A stretch of DNA of 64,000 nucleotides from Bacteroidales bacterium UBA3143 (GTDB taxonomy: Bacteria; Bacteroidota; Bacteroidia; Bacteroidales; Dysgonomonadaceae), in NCBI GenBank assembly GCA_002364735.1, contig DEZB01000058.1, positions 1 to 64,000 of the forward strand, in the 5' to 3' direction. The number at the start of each line of letters is the position of its first letter. Within the stretch, counting starts at the first letter, position 1. This document shows positions 15,849 to 24,748 of this stretch, piece after piece. The position numbers and the translations under genes were made by a program. The notes beneath the pieces were generated by a model. It did no database searches, was not told the origin of the DNA, and worked only from the letters and a program-made list of their open reading frames with translations.

Positions 15849-17381
15849 TTATTCTATTTTAGGACTTTCTAAACTACTTTCTGATAAGAAATTCAGAAGA
15901 CTATCTACATATTTACGATGGTTTGCCAAGCGTGGGACCTTGTTTTGTCCTCCCATTTTTTCTTTTGATTCCATCCATCGATAAAAGAAATTGTGGGGCA
16001 TCACTTTTATTATTGGCAAGCGCAAAGACAAACTAGAAGAACGCTTGGCTTCATAATCCGAATTGACTGATTGGAGCGTTTTATCTAAAGTTTGAGTAAA
16101 CAGTTCTAAGTGTGAAGGTGGGGTTTCAAACTCTATTAACCATTCGTGAGCTCCATTGTTATTATCTCCAAAAAAGATAGGCGCAACGGTATACTCCGTA
16201 ATTTTAGCACCTGTCACTTTGCATGCTTCTTGAAGTGCATCTTGCGCATTAGCTATCATTAGCTCTTCGCCAAATGCGTTAATAAAGTGTTTGGTTCGTC
16301 CCGTAATTCTAAAAAGATGTGGTTGTAAGGATGTAAATTCTATTGTATCTCCCAACAGATAGCGCCACAAACCGCCACTTGTTGAGATAAGCATTGCATA
16401 TTTAACACCAACTTCTATTTCATTTAGGGTCAACACTTCGGGATTTTCTTTCTCCCAATCACCATTTGGTATAAACTCATAGTATACTTGACTATCAAGT
16501 AGCAATAACAGTTCGGACGAATCTGGAGCATACTGCACACCAAAAAAACCTTCTGATGCATTGTAGGTTTCCCAATAATTCATTTTGTCAGTAGGAATAA
16601 TCTTTTCAAATTGCTCTCTGTAGGGAAGGAAGCTAACTCCACCATGAAAAAACACTTCTAAATTGGGCCAAAGCTCGGGTATACTTTTACCTGTATCGGC
16701 AACTATCTTTTTTAATAAAACTAACATCCATGATGGAACTCCTAATAGCGATCTTATATCTTCTTTAATAGCATAATCGGCAAGTTTCTGTAGCTTCACA
16801 TCCCAATCAGCTATCAAGGATATCTCTTCTGGTGTTCTTCTGCGCTTAGCCCACCAAGGCAGATTTTTCACCAACACTGCTGAAACATCACCCGTAAAAA
16901 TACCTTCGCCTATTGTATTGATTTGTTGGCTTCCTCCCAATACAAGCGCTTTACCAAACATAAATGCATGTTCGGGATGATGCTTTGTATATAGTGCAAG
17001 CATATGATGACCGCCTTTGTAATGGCAGTTTTTTAAAGATTCATTTGTGACAGGTATGTATTTACTTTTATCGTTGGTTGTTCCAGATGACATGGCAAAC
17101 CATTTGACTGGTGTGTCCCAAAGCACATTTGGCTTTTTATCATTGATAATGATATTTAAGTAAGGTTTCAAATCGTCATACCCCATTATAGGAACATGTT
17201 TTTTAAAATCCTCTGGAGTTTTTATTTTATCAAAGTTGTGTTTTTGACCAAATAAAGTTTTACTTCCGTGCGAAATTAAATAATTGAAGGTGTCTAATTG
17301 TTTCTCCCAGGGTTTAGCAAGGAATTTGTCAATTGGCTTGTAGAATGAAGAGAAGACAGAGTCAATAATATATTTAATCAT
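15849..17381 (-). CDS. GH3 family acyl-acid-amido synthetase-like protein
   Basis: A 510-residue protein of the GH3 (auxin-responsive) family within the adenylate-forming superfamily. The ATP motif SSGTTNDKSKYIPVT, the YNASEGFFG segment (residues ~280-290) and the C-terminal HEWLIEFE domain are present. Plant GH3 enzymes conjugate acids to amino acids after adenylation; the substrate of the bacterial proteins is not established. Length is usual for bacterial members. It lies 69 bp upstream of bamD on the same strand; the bamD promoter lies in the gap, so the two may be independent. Confidence 0.9.
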   Translation of the reverse strand: MIKYIIDSVFSSFYKPIDKFLAKPWEKQLDTFNYLISHGSKTLFGQKHNFDKIKTPEDFKKHVPIMGYDDLKPYLNIIINDKKPNVLWDTPVKWFAMSSGTTNDKSKYIPVTNESLKNCHYKGGHHMLALYTKHHPEHAFMFGKALVLGGSQQINTIGEGIFTGDVSAVLVKNLPWWAKRRRTPEEISLIADWDVKLQKLADYAIKEDIRSLLGVPSWMLVLLKKIVADTGKSIPELWPNLEVFFHGGVSFLPYREQFEKIIPTDKMNYWETYNASEGFFGVQYAPDSSELLLLLDSQVYYEFIPNGDWEKENPEVLTLNEIEVGVKYAMLISTSGGLWRYLLGDTIEFTSLQPHLFRITGRTKHFINAFGEELMIANAQDALQEACKVTGAKITEYTVAPIFFGDNNNGAHEWLIEFETPPSHLELFTQTLDKTLQSVNSDYEAKRSSSLSLRLPIIKVMPHNFFYRWMESKEKMGGQNKVPRLANHRKYVDSLLNFLSESSLESPKIE

Positions 17382-17495
17382 TACCGATTTTTTAATATTA
17401 AATGCAAAGATAATTTATCATTGCACAAAGCACGCATAAAAAACATTTGTTTTGACTTAAACCATAATCATTTTCTGAAATCATTGCTTAGAAGA

Positions 17496-18191
17496 TTAGC
17501 CAAGTCTACTTATTTTGTGGAGTTTTTCTTCATCCATAATTTTTATTTTACGTCCATCCAAAGATATAATATGTTCGTTTTCAAAAATAGATAAAGTGCG
17601 AATGGCATTTGAAGTTGTCATGTTAGATAAATTGGCTAAATCTTCCCGAGATAGATAGATGTTAATCGTAGCCCCATCCTTTTCTACCCCGTAGTTTTCT
17701 TTCAGAAACAAAAGAGACTCAGCCAATCGACCTCTGATATGCTTCTGTGTGAGGTTGACCACTCTTTCGTCTGTAATACCTAAATCAACCGAGAGCAATT
17801 GTATAAAAAACATGGCAAGGTTGCCATTGTTGCGCAAAAACTGTTCTACAATGTTCATAGATATAAGACAAACTTGAGTAGATTCGAATGCTGAAGCAGA
17901 TGTTACATAGGCTTCATTTGCAAAATATGCTCTGTAGCCAAAATACTGAACAGGTTTTATCATTCGAATAATCTGACTGCGCCCCCCCACTCCTTCCTTA
18001 TATATCTTAACCTTGCCTTTTAATAAGCATATTAGATCTTTGGGGATATCTTTTTCAAGATAGATAACCTCATTTTTTTTGTAATTTACAAAACGTGCAT
18101 TTTCACGCAGCAATTCATGCTCATTCTCATTCAAAATCCTCCATATTTCAGGAAGTGAAGCAGACACGTCAATAGAATTTACCCTTCTCAC
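17496..18191 (-). CDS. Crp/Fnr family transcriptional regulator
   Basis: A 231-residue regulator. An N-terminal cyclic-nucleotide-binding-like beta barrel (about residues 25-130, YKKNEVIYLEKD ... LLKGKVKIYKEG) is followed by a dimerisation helix and a helix-turn-helix (about 180-205, LSREDLANLSNMTTSNAIRTLS). No N-terminal Cys cluster for an Fe-S centre is present, so it is not a classical Fnr. It is divergent from the DUF5686 gene. Palindromes lie in its own leader (18218-18231) and near the divergent promoter (18382-18398), making self-regulation and control of the barrel gene plausible. Confidence 0.9.
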   Translation of the reverse strand: MRRVNSIDVSASLPEIWRILNENEHELLRENARFVNYKKNEVIYLEKDIPKDLICLLKGKVKIYKEGVGGRSQIIRMIKPVQYFGYRAYFANEAYVTSASAFESTQVCLISMNIVEQFLRNNGNLAMFFIQLLSVDLGITDERVVNLTQKHIRGRLAESLLFLKENYGVEKDGATINIYLSREDLANLSNMTTSNAIRTLSIFENEHIISLDGRKIKIMDEEKLHKISRLG

Positions 18192-18217
18192 TCTTTTGCT
18201 CTTAATGGTTAAAGTTC

Positions 18218-18250
18218 ATGTTATATAACATAGCTGTTAAACACAAAAAT
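18218..18250 (-). promoter_or_regulatory. crp-family gene promoter with operator-like palindrome
   Basis: The minus strand has TATTTTTG at 18250-18243 (fits TAnnTTTG). Just downstream of the expected start site is a perfect 14-bp palindrome, ATGTTATATAACAT at 18218-18231. Its position suits repression, possibly by the Crp/Fnr protein itself. Inferred. Confidence 0.45.
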
Positions 18251-18381
18251 AGAGATAATATTTGGGAAAGTATAACGTAAATTTAAATTTTAAAGCATTT
18301 TATGTTTAAAAGTTATGCTTAAGTGATTACAAAAATAATTGATTTGATGCCATGCAAATTAATTTTCGGGAATAAATCAGC

Positions 18382-18409
18382 GTTTTATTAAATAAAACAT
18401 GTAGATTTG
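18382..18409 (+). promoter_or_regulatory. DUF5686 gene promoter with palindrome
   Basis: GTTTTATT-a-AATAAAAC at 18382-18398 is a perfect odd palindrome with 8-bp arms. It ends 3 bp before TAGATTTG (18402-18409), a perfect -7 match, 20 bp before the gene start. It would overlap the -33 region, so it could be an operator. Confidence 0.5.
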
Positions 18410-18429
18410 TTAGTTCTACAATAATATCA

Positions 18430-20610
18430 ATGAGAAGAAAAAATATAGTATATCTTTTTACATTTTTGCTTACAATCACTTCAAGTGTTTTTGCGGCTGA
18501 ACCCATAGACGCTATTTTAGATAAAGCTATGAGAGCTGCTGAAAAGCATTCGCAGACAGTTGAAGAGTATGAAGCAGATATATATATGAGAACTTATGTT
18601 CACACGTTAAAGAAAAACTATCTTTATCGCTTTACCCATTTAATTCCAAATTTTGTGTTACATGACAGAAATTCTGATGAAGGTTTGATTGAGGTATTGA
18701 GTGAATTGAAATTTAATTATCCCAATCATTACATGGCTGATATTAAGCATATTCATGGCACTTTTTCTCAAAAAAAAGTAATTGATATGTTACCTTCCAA
18801 TTTGCTGCATTTAAATGTTTATCATGCTACATCAAGTAACGAAAGATTTTTTATGCCTCTTCGAAAGGCATCTAAGAAATATTATAACTATACTTTAGAA
18901 AGTACATTTACACGTGACAATACGACTTTTTACACCATTTCATTCACACCGGTATATGAAGCACCAAAGCTATTAAAAGGAAATTTGATATTGGAAAAAG
19001 ATACATGGCGTGTTGTACAGTTTTTTTGTGAGGGAGTAGACTTTGCTTCCGATTTTTCTGTCGAACTAACAATGGGAAATAAAAAAGAAACCCGACTCTT
19101 ACCAATTAGTGGAATTATTCATCAGAAGACATCTTATTTGGGTAACGTAGTGACAAATAGAAATTTGGTAACTATAAATTATAGCAGTATTACTTTAACT
19201 GAGAAACCACAACAATTTGATGGACTGAATGTTAGTAATTTTTACCAAGTAAGATTAGACTCTGTACCCGCTGTAGATGACTCATTATTCTGGGAAGAAA
19301 AAAGAGATATTCCGTTACAAACAAGGGAAAAAGAAATATTAAATCAATTTTACTCTGAAGAAAGGAAGCGTAAAAGAGAGGAGAGCGAAAATGACTCTTT
19401 AAGTTCTCAAAAAAACAACTCTGCTTCATGGGCGAAAACAATGGTTATGAATTCAAGCTATAAATATCGTTCTACAAATATTGATTATAGTGGTGTCTTT
19501 AATCCCACTTTGTTTGGATATTCATCCTTGGACGGTTTAACTTATGGTCAGAAACTAAATATTAACTACGAGTTGAAAAGGCAATCAAGCCTTGATATGA
19601 AGGCTTTTGTTGGATACATGTTTAAACGAAAAGAGATATTTACCGATATATCAGGTTCTTGGAATTATAATCCTGCTCATATGGGAAAGCTTTCTCTTTC
19701 TGTGGGAAATGGTAATAGAACTTATAGCTCAATTTTTTTAGAGGAAATACAAGACAGTCTTATTAATCAAGGTTTGAATTTAAAAGACTTGTCATTAGAC
19801 TACTATAAAGATTATTACATTAGGTTATACAACACTGTAGAGATCAGAAATGGTTTCAGCATTGGGACAGGGTTAGATTATCACATTCGTGATGCAGCAG
19901 ATAGTAAAGTAGATGCTTCGCCAGAAACTTTTTTAGCTTTAGAAACACCTCCTAACACAGATGGTATTTCTAAAATGCTTAAACGACGTAATACTTTTGC
20001 CCCTGTAATTACTTTGATATGGACTCCAGAACAATATTATCGATTCGAACGAAGACAGAAAATTTATGTTCGCTCTCCCTACCCCACTTTCAAATTGGAG
20101 TTTTCGAAAGGTTTAAAAGGAGTTTTAGGTGGCGACTCAGAATACAATAGATTTGAGATTGACATTAGTCAAAACATTCAGCTTGCTCTTATGCAGTCTT
20201 TTCAATATCATATAGGTATGGGCTTTTTCAGCAATCAAAAATCGGAGTATTTTACAGACTTTGCTTTCTTCGCAAAACGAAACTTCCCTGAAACATGGGA
20301 TGATGGTATTGGTGGTGTATTTAATTTGTTGGACAGACAACTTTATAACGCATCTGATACTTATATTCAAAACCACTTTATGTACGAGTCTCCCTTTTTA
20401 ATACTAAACCTTATACCTATACTTTCAAAAGGTGTAGTTACTGAAAGATTGTATTTAAGCCACCTGTATAACCCCTACATCAGGTCTTACGCTGAGTTTG
20501 GCTACGGGATAGGTAACAACTTCTTTAATGCAGCTGCGTTTGGATCGTTTCACAAATTGAAGTTACATGAGGTTGGGTTTAAAATCTCATTAAATATTTT
20601 TAAAAAGTAG
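18430..20610 (+). CDS. DUF5686 outer-membrane barrel protein
   Basis: A 726-residue exported protein with a Sec signal (cleavage after SVFA). The N-terminal part resembles DUF5686 (YEADIYMRTYVHTLKKNYLYRF; KGNLILEKDTWRVVQF), and the C-terminal ~350 residues alternate aromatic beta strands as in an outer-membrane barrel, ending GFKISLNIFKK. Most DUF5686 proteins start with a carboxypeptidase-regulatory-like domain, which is absent here, so this is the short form. Function is unknown; the family is found in the outer membranes of Bacteroidota. It is divergent from the Crp/Fnr gene. Confidence 0.85.
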   Translation: MRRKNIVYLFTFLLTITSSVFAAEPIDAILDKAMRAAEKHSQTVEEYEADIYMRTYVHTLKKNYLYRFTHLIPNFVLHDRNSDEGLIEVLSELKFNYPNHYMADIKHIHGTFSQKKVIDMLPSNLLHLNVYHATSSNERFFMPLRKASKKYYNYTLESTFTRDNTTFYTISFTPVYEAPKLLKGNLILEKDTWRVVQFFCEGVDFASDFSVELTMGNKKETRLLPISGIIHQKTSYLGNVVTNRNLVTINYSSITLTEKPQQFDGLNVSNFYQVRLDSVPAVDDSLFWEEKRDIPLQTREKEILNQFYSEERKRKREESENDSLSSQKNNSASWAKTMVMNSSYKYRSTNIDYSGVFNPTLFGYSSLDGLTYGQKLNINYELKRQSSLDMKAFVGYMFKRKEIFTDISGSWNYNPAHMGKLSLSVGNGNRTYSSIFLEEIQDSLINQGLNLKDLSLDYYKDYYIRLYNTVEIRNGFSIGTGLDYHIRDAADSKVDASPETFLALETPPNTDGISKMLKRRNTFAPVITLIWTPEQYYRFERRQKIYVRSPYPTFKLEFSKGLKGVLGGDSEYNRFEIDISQNIQLALMQSFQYHIGMGFFSNQKSEYFTDFAFFAKRNFPETWDDGIGGVFNLLDRQLYNASDTYIQNHFMYESPFLILNLIPILSKGVVTERLYLSHLYNPYIRSYAEFGYGIGNNFFNAAAFGSFHKLKLHEVGFKISLNIFKK

Positions 20611-20629
20611 CATGCAAAAACACATTTCA

Positions 20630-21991
20630 TTATCCTTTTGATATAACTATCTGTTGCTCATCTAATAGTTCATCTTGAAACAAAGTTCTTACATCATTAT
20701 TTTGCAAACGTGATTTTAGCCAATCTTGTATTTTCTGTTTATCTGTGTTTTTTAAAGATGCTTTTTTAGAAAACATAATCACCAATGGAATTTGAGGTGA
20801 TTTAATTGAATCGGAATAGATAAATGTTTCTGAATATGAACAAGAAGAAATTTGTGGATACAATGGTTTGATTTCTTTCAATATCATATCTCCTCTTACG
20901 GGTATTTGTAGAAGACTATCGACTTTTTTCTCGGATGTTTGAAGCATGTACTCAGTAACGTTTAATTTTTTAGCCAACATATCTTTTTCCGTTTCAAAAA
21001 CCTGTTTATTTTGATCTAAAATAGAGAGGTTAACACCAGAGTTAATTACAATTTTAGATGTATCTATTTGATAGAGTAAAGCTTTCGTTTTTATGTTTCT
21101 TCTTGACTCTTCAGAAAGCCCATATCCCGAATAAATAAGATCAATGTTTCTGTTATTCAGATTGAGTCGTTGGTCTAAAAGATAGGTTCCTTCTGTAATC
21201 GAAATTTCTTTTATAAACATTTGTGCTCTTTGCGAAAACTTCTCATTCTGTACCAATAAGTATCCAAAATAGACACTTGGAACAATTGTAATGGTGAGAA
21301 TTATCGATATATATTGATTTAAACGTTTTCTTCTATCTGAATCAACAATGGTGCGAATAGGGAAACGAAGAAATTGACAAACAAAGAGTGCCGACACGCC
21401 AATAAATACGGCATTGATTGTGAACAGATACATAGCTCCAAAGAAATAGTAGAATTGTAAAGTAGCCAACCCATAGCCTGCTGTGCAAATGGGTGGCATT
21501 AGGGCAGTTGCAATGGCTACGCCTGGTATTACATTGCCTTTCATTTTACTACTGATGGCAACAATACCTGCCAAACCACCAAACAGAGCTATAAGAACAT
21601 CATAAATAGTGGGGCTGGTGCGAGCAAGAATTTCTGAATGAGCAGTGCTAACAGGGGTGACAGCAAAATAGAGCGTAGAAGTTACAAGACTTGCACCTAC
21701 AGCAAAAGAAAAGTTCTTTAATGCTTTTCGAAAAAGGATAAAATCATAAGTTGCTAAACTATACCCCATTCCATTGATAGGACCCATAAGGGGTGAAATC
21801 AACATAGCGCCAATTATGACAGCTGTTGAATTCATGTTTAAGCCTATAGAGGCTACTACAATAGCGAAAATCAAAATCCAAAGGTTTGTACCTCTAAATA
21901 CAACACCTCTTTCAATTTCAGAATGAATAAATTCGTAATCCTCCATTTCGCTACGAATATTAAAAAAAGAAAGAAATTCTTTTGCTCTCAT
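20630..21991 (-). CDS. DUF389 family membrane protein
   Basis: About 453 residues. An N-terminal cytosolic stretch is followed by the DUF389 membrane core (residues ~35-230: NMNSTAVIIGAMLISPLMGP, GGLAGIVAISSKMKGNVIPG, IATALMPPICTAGYGLA) and a C-terminal soluble domain with a coiled segment. The family is widespread and its function is unknown; transport has been suggested from the fold. I chose ATG 21991 (MRAKEFLSFF): the longer frame to 22084 begins inside a terminator hairpin, and a TATATTTG -7 element lies at 22019-22012 between them. It converges with the DUF5686 gene, 19 bp between stops. Confidence 0.87.
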   Translation of the reverse strand: MRAKEFLSFFNIRSEMEDYEFIHSEIERGVVFRGTNLWILIFAIVVASIGLNMNSTAVIIGAMLISPLMGPINGMGYSLATYDFILFRKALKNFSFAVGASLVTSTLYFAVTPVSTAHSEILARTSPTIYDVLIALFGGLAGIVAISSKMKGNVIPGVAIATALMPPICTAGYGLATLQFYYFFGAMYLFTINAVFIGVSALFVCQFLRFPIRTIVDSDRRKRLNQYISIILTITIVPSVYFGYLLVQNEKFSQRAQMFIKEISITEGTYLLDQRLNLNNRNIDLIYSGYGLSEESRRNIKTKALLYQIDTSKIVINSGVNLSILDQNKQVFETEKDMLAKKLNVTEYMLQTSEKKVDSLLQIPVRGDMILKEIKPLYPQISSCSYSETFIYSDSIKSPQIPLVIMFSKKASLKNTDKQKIQDWLKSRLQNNDVRTLFQDELLDEQQIVISKG

Positions 21992-22011
21992 AATACGATT
22001 ATTAATTTGCG

Positions 22012-22019
22012 CAAATATA
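22012..22019 (-). promoter_or_regulatory. -7 promoter element of the DUF389 gene
   Basis: The minus strand reads TATATTTG, an exact TAnnTTTG match, 20 bp upstream of ATG 21991. No TTTG lies at the expected -33 distance. It supports the shorter start of the gene. Confidence 0.5.
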
Positions 22020-22068
22020 TCAAAACATTTCAACATAGTAATGATTGATAAATTTATAACATCGAAAA

Positions 22069-22101
22069 AAAGCGATAAAACCAAAATGGCTTTACCGCTT
22101 T
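22069..22101 (-). terminator. rho-independent terminator after the PspC gene
   Basis: On the minus strand AAAGCG-g-TAAA-g-CC pairs with GG-t-TTTA-t-CGCTTT across a short loop, then seven T. The stem carries two wobble or mismatch pairs. It sits 44 bp past the PspC stop. Confidence 0.75.
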
Positions 22102-22145
22102 AAACACAGTGAAAAAATTAAGAGTAGTGTTCTCTTATATAATTT

Positions 22146-24149
22146 TTATATTGAGTCTTGCTCTGTATGAGTAATTGTTAACACAATGTTATCTATTGTG
22201 TCTTGTGCATCACTGTCGTTGTCATAGTTGTTTTCGAATCCATAATCATTGTCATAATCTTCGCCTCTCCACTCCGATTTGTTTCTACTTGTTTTTGATA
22301 TTTGATAATAGCCAGTTTCATCAACTACTTCAACATTTTTTGGTGTGAATATTTCAATTGATATGGTTTGATTTCTGAATCCTTGCGATTTTGGAACAAT
22401 GAAAAATTGAGGTATAAACAATACAGAATCATTTTGTTGGATTCTAAAATTAAAGTCTTTTAGATTTGCTTTAGCCAATCTGCTATTCTCGCCATAAGCT
22501 TTAAAGATAGATTTTACATGAAACAGAGAATCTTTGCTTGTTCTATTCTTTATTTCTATTCTGTTGAAAAGAAGAGAGTCTTCAGTTTCATTGTAATAGG
22601 GGAGTACATCAAGATCGAAATTATAGAAACTGGGAGTAATGCTATAGTATTCTCCCGAATAGCTCGACAATTCTATGTAAAATTTCTTTGCTGTTGGTTG
22701 TGCCAACACTATTTCAGTCTCTTGTATTCGTCCTGTACTAAATTTTTTAGTGATTAGGTAACTAAGCATTAATCCAGCTACTATACCAAACAGCCAAAGC
22801 ATCGAAACTGTGTAACCAATTATTGGACGCGACTTTGATTTCATCAACCTGCGAATTGTCCAAATAATTATACTCACAATGGGTACTCCAAGGCTCAATA
22901 TTAGCGTAGTCCACAGCAAGTTATGCTCTAACCCTGGATTTACAAATAATGCTTCTAAAGGAATAAACTGAGTGCCTGTGAAGATGAGCACAAACAACGT
23001 AATCATTAAACCAGCGGCTACAATTCCAGCAACTCCAAAGAACGCTATTTTCAATAGTACCACCAGTGCATTTAAACATCCCGATCTTTCGGAATAGTGT
23101 GAAGTTGGGGGTTTATATGCATTGTCAATGGGTGGTGGAGGAGGCATTGAATTATCCACAACATGATTATTTGTTTCATCTTCTTGTGATGGTTTTTCTT
23201 GGGCAGATGGTTGAGCTTGGGTTGCATTGCCATGCAAATAGTTGTCAGCTTCCGTTCTGCTTTTCACTTGAGCCACAGAGCCGCTCACTGTGGCGCGTAT
23301 TGTTTTTAAGTATTCGTCCTCTCCCATCATCTCAAGCTTTTGTTTCACGGAGACAGCTTTAGGCATTATTATCCAAAGGATTATATAAATCCCCGTAATA
23401 GATATGTTTACATTCGTATTCATATCAAAATTCATAAACAGCTTGTTAAATAGAAGAAGAGGAACTTTGAGAATATCTAAAAAGTTGAAAAAAATAGGAA
23501 GAAGAAAAATAACGCGTGGTATCCAACTATCAATTTTAAAATAAGCTGCGATACCGCCGCATACTCCACCTATGAACTTGTCGTTGGGGTTGCGATAGAG
23601 TCGTTTACTTATATTGCTTTCCAAGCTTTTAGCTGGCAGCACTATCCATAAAATAATGTATACCCAGAACAACAAACCAAATAGCAAAACAAATGTCAAT
23701 CGTGCAAACACAGGATCTATTTTGAAATAATGAGCTACCCCACTGCATACACCTCCTATTATTTTATCATTTGCATTTCGGCTCAGCTGTCTCTTCTCTT
23801 CTTGTACAAATGGAGGAGGAAGTTGAGATTCGGCTCTTGTAGAGGATTGGGATTGTGTTGTGGACTTTTCATCCAGCCCTTCGAAGTCTGTATCAAACTC
23901 TTCTGGTCTGCCAATTGTATTGATGATGGATGTAACGTCCTCATCCGTTATGCACGATATGCCATGCTTAAGCCGATTGCCAAATAGTTCAGCAATGCGA
24001 TTTTCTATATCATTCACAATTTCGTTTCCATCTGCCTCATTCTTAAAATAATCTTTTAAGCTTTGAATGTATTGATTCAACAAATGGTAGGCAGTCTCTT
24101 CAATGGTTATTAATTGACCTTGAAAATTAATGTTGATTGTTTTTTTCAT
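22146..24149 (-). CDS. PspC domain protein with two PspC domains
   Basis: A 667-residue membrane protein. An N-terminal cytosolic part of ~90 residues is followed by a PspC domain near residue 120-175 (RNANDKIIGGVCSGVAHYF). A second lies near 185-265 (RNPNDKFIGGVCGGIAAYF) and is interrupted by an inserted loop. Three further helices follow (about 360-470), then an exported-looking C-terminal beta-rich domain. PspC proteins sense or buffer envelope stress in other bacteria. The gene starts 18 bp after a PadR regulator, the usual Bacteroidota pair, and ends at a terminator. The role of the C-terminal domain is unknown. Confidence 0.9.
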   Translation of the reverse strand: MKKTININFQGQLITIEETAYHLLNQYIQSLKDYFKNEADGNEIVNDIENRIAELFGNRLKHGISCITDEDVTSIINTIGRPEEFDTDFEGLDEKSTTQSQSSTRAESQLPPPFVQEEKRQLSRNANDKIIGGVCSGVAHYFKIDPVFARLTFVLLFGLLFWVYIILWIVLPAKSLESNISKRLYRNPNDKFIGGVCGGIAAYFKIDSWIPRVIFLLPIFFNFLDILKVPLLLFNKLFMNFDMNTNVNISITGIYIILWIIMPKAVSVKQKLEMMGEDEYLKTIRATVSGSVAQVKSRTEADNYLHGNATQAQPSAQEKPSQEDETNNHVVDNSMPPPPPIDNAYKPPTSHYSERSGCLNALVVLLKIAFFGVAGIVAAGLMITLFVLIFTGTQFIPLEALFVNPGLEHNLLWTTLILSLGVPIVSIIIWTIRRLMKSKSRPIIGYTVSMLWLFGIVAGLMLSYLITKKFSTGRIQETEIVLAQPTAKKFYIELSSYSGEYYSITPSFYNFDLDVLPYYNETEDSLLFNRIEIKNRTSKDSLFHVKSIFKAYGENSRLAKANLKDFNFRIQQNDSVLFIPQFFIVPKSQGFRNQTISIEIFTPKNVEVVDETGYYQISKTSRNKSEWRGEDYDNDYGFENNYDNDSDAQDTIDNIVLTITHTEQDSI

Positions 24150-24167
24150 TGTTGTATGGAATATTTG

Positions 24168-24524
24168 TTATGAATGGGAAGCTTGGCTATCCTCTTTGTT
24201 TTTATTTATCAATATGTCTACACTGTTACTCAATTCATTCCAAGTAGATTCTAATAGCTCATAAAACACCAAACCTTTGTCGGTAAGGGCAAAATACTTA
24301 CGTGGCGGTCCAGTTGTACTTTCGATCCATCTATAGCTAAGGATCTCAGCATTCTTTAGTCGGTTCAATAATGGATATAGTGTTCCTTCTAAAAGGTTTA
24401 GTCCAGCACCTTTCACTTCATCGATAATATCCCCTGGATACACTTCTCCATTTTTAATGATAGAAAGTATGCAATATTCAAGCACACCTTTTCGCATCTG
24501 ACTTTGTATATTTTCTACTTTCAT
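24168..24524 (-). CDS. PadR family transcriptional regulator
   Basis: About 118 residues of winged helix-turn-helix: SQMRKGVLEYCILSII, GDIIDEVKGAGLNLLEGTLYP (recognition region) and the wing RWIESTTGPPRKYFALTDKG. PadR proteins are dimeric repressors. I start at ATG 24524 (MKVENIQSQMRKG), the normal family start; the extension to 24578 adds an unrelated leader. It precedes the PspC gene by 18 bp and probably controls this two-gene operon. Confidence 0.92.
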   Translation of the reverse strand: MKVENIQSQMRKGVLEYCILSIIKNGEVYPGDIIDEVKGAGLNLLEGTLYPLLNRLKNAEILSYRWIESTTGPPRKYFALTDKGLVFYELLESTWNELSNSVDILINKNKEDSQASHS

Positions 24525-24748
24525 TGTATGGTATTTATTACTTAGCTGCAAATTTAAATAAAGCAAAGTATTATGCAATGCAAAGTACTAAAAAGTTTTT
24601 ATAATTAAGCTATTTTAATCATTGCAATTAATTGATTTAGACAAAACTCCTTCACTATAATGCTATGGTGGTAACATATTACTTTTCGAAACAATAAACC
24701 TTTAATCACTTATATAACCACCTTCAAAATTTTGATTATCTTCGCAAC

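Noticed and set aside
22036..22084. Earlier start for the DUF389 gene
   Set aside because: The extension begins in a terminator hairpin, and the -7 promoter element lies downstream of it.
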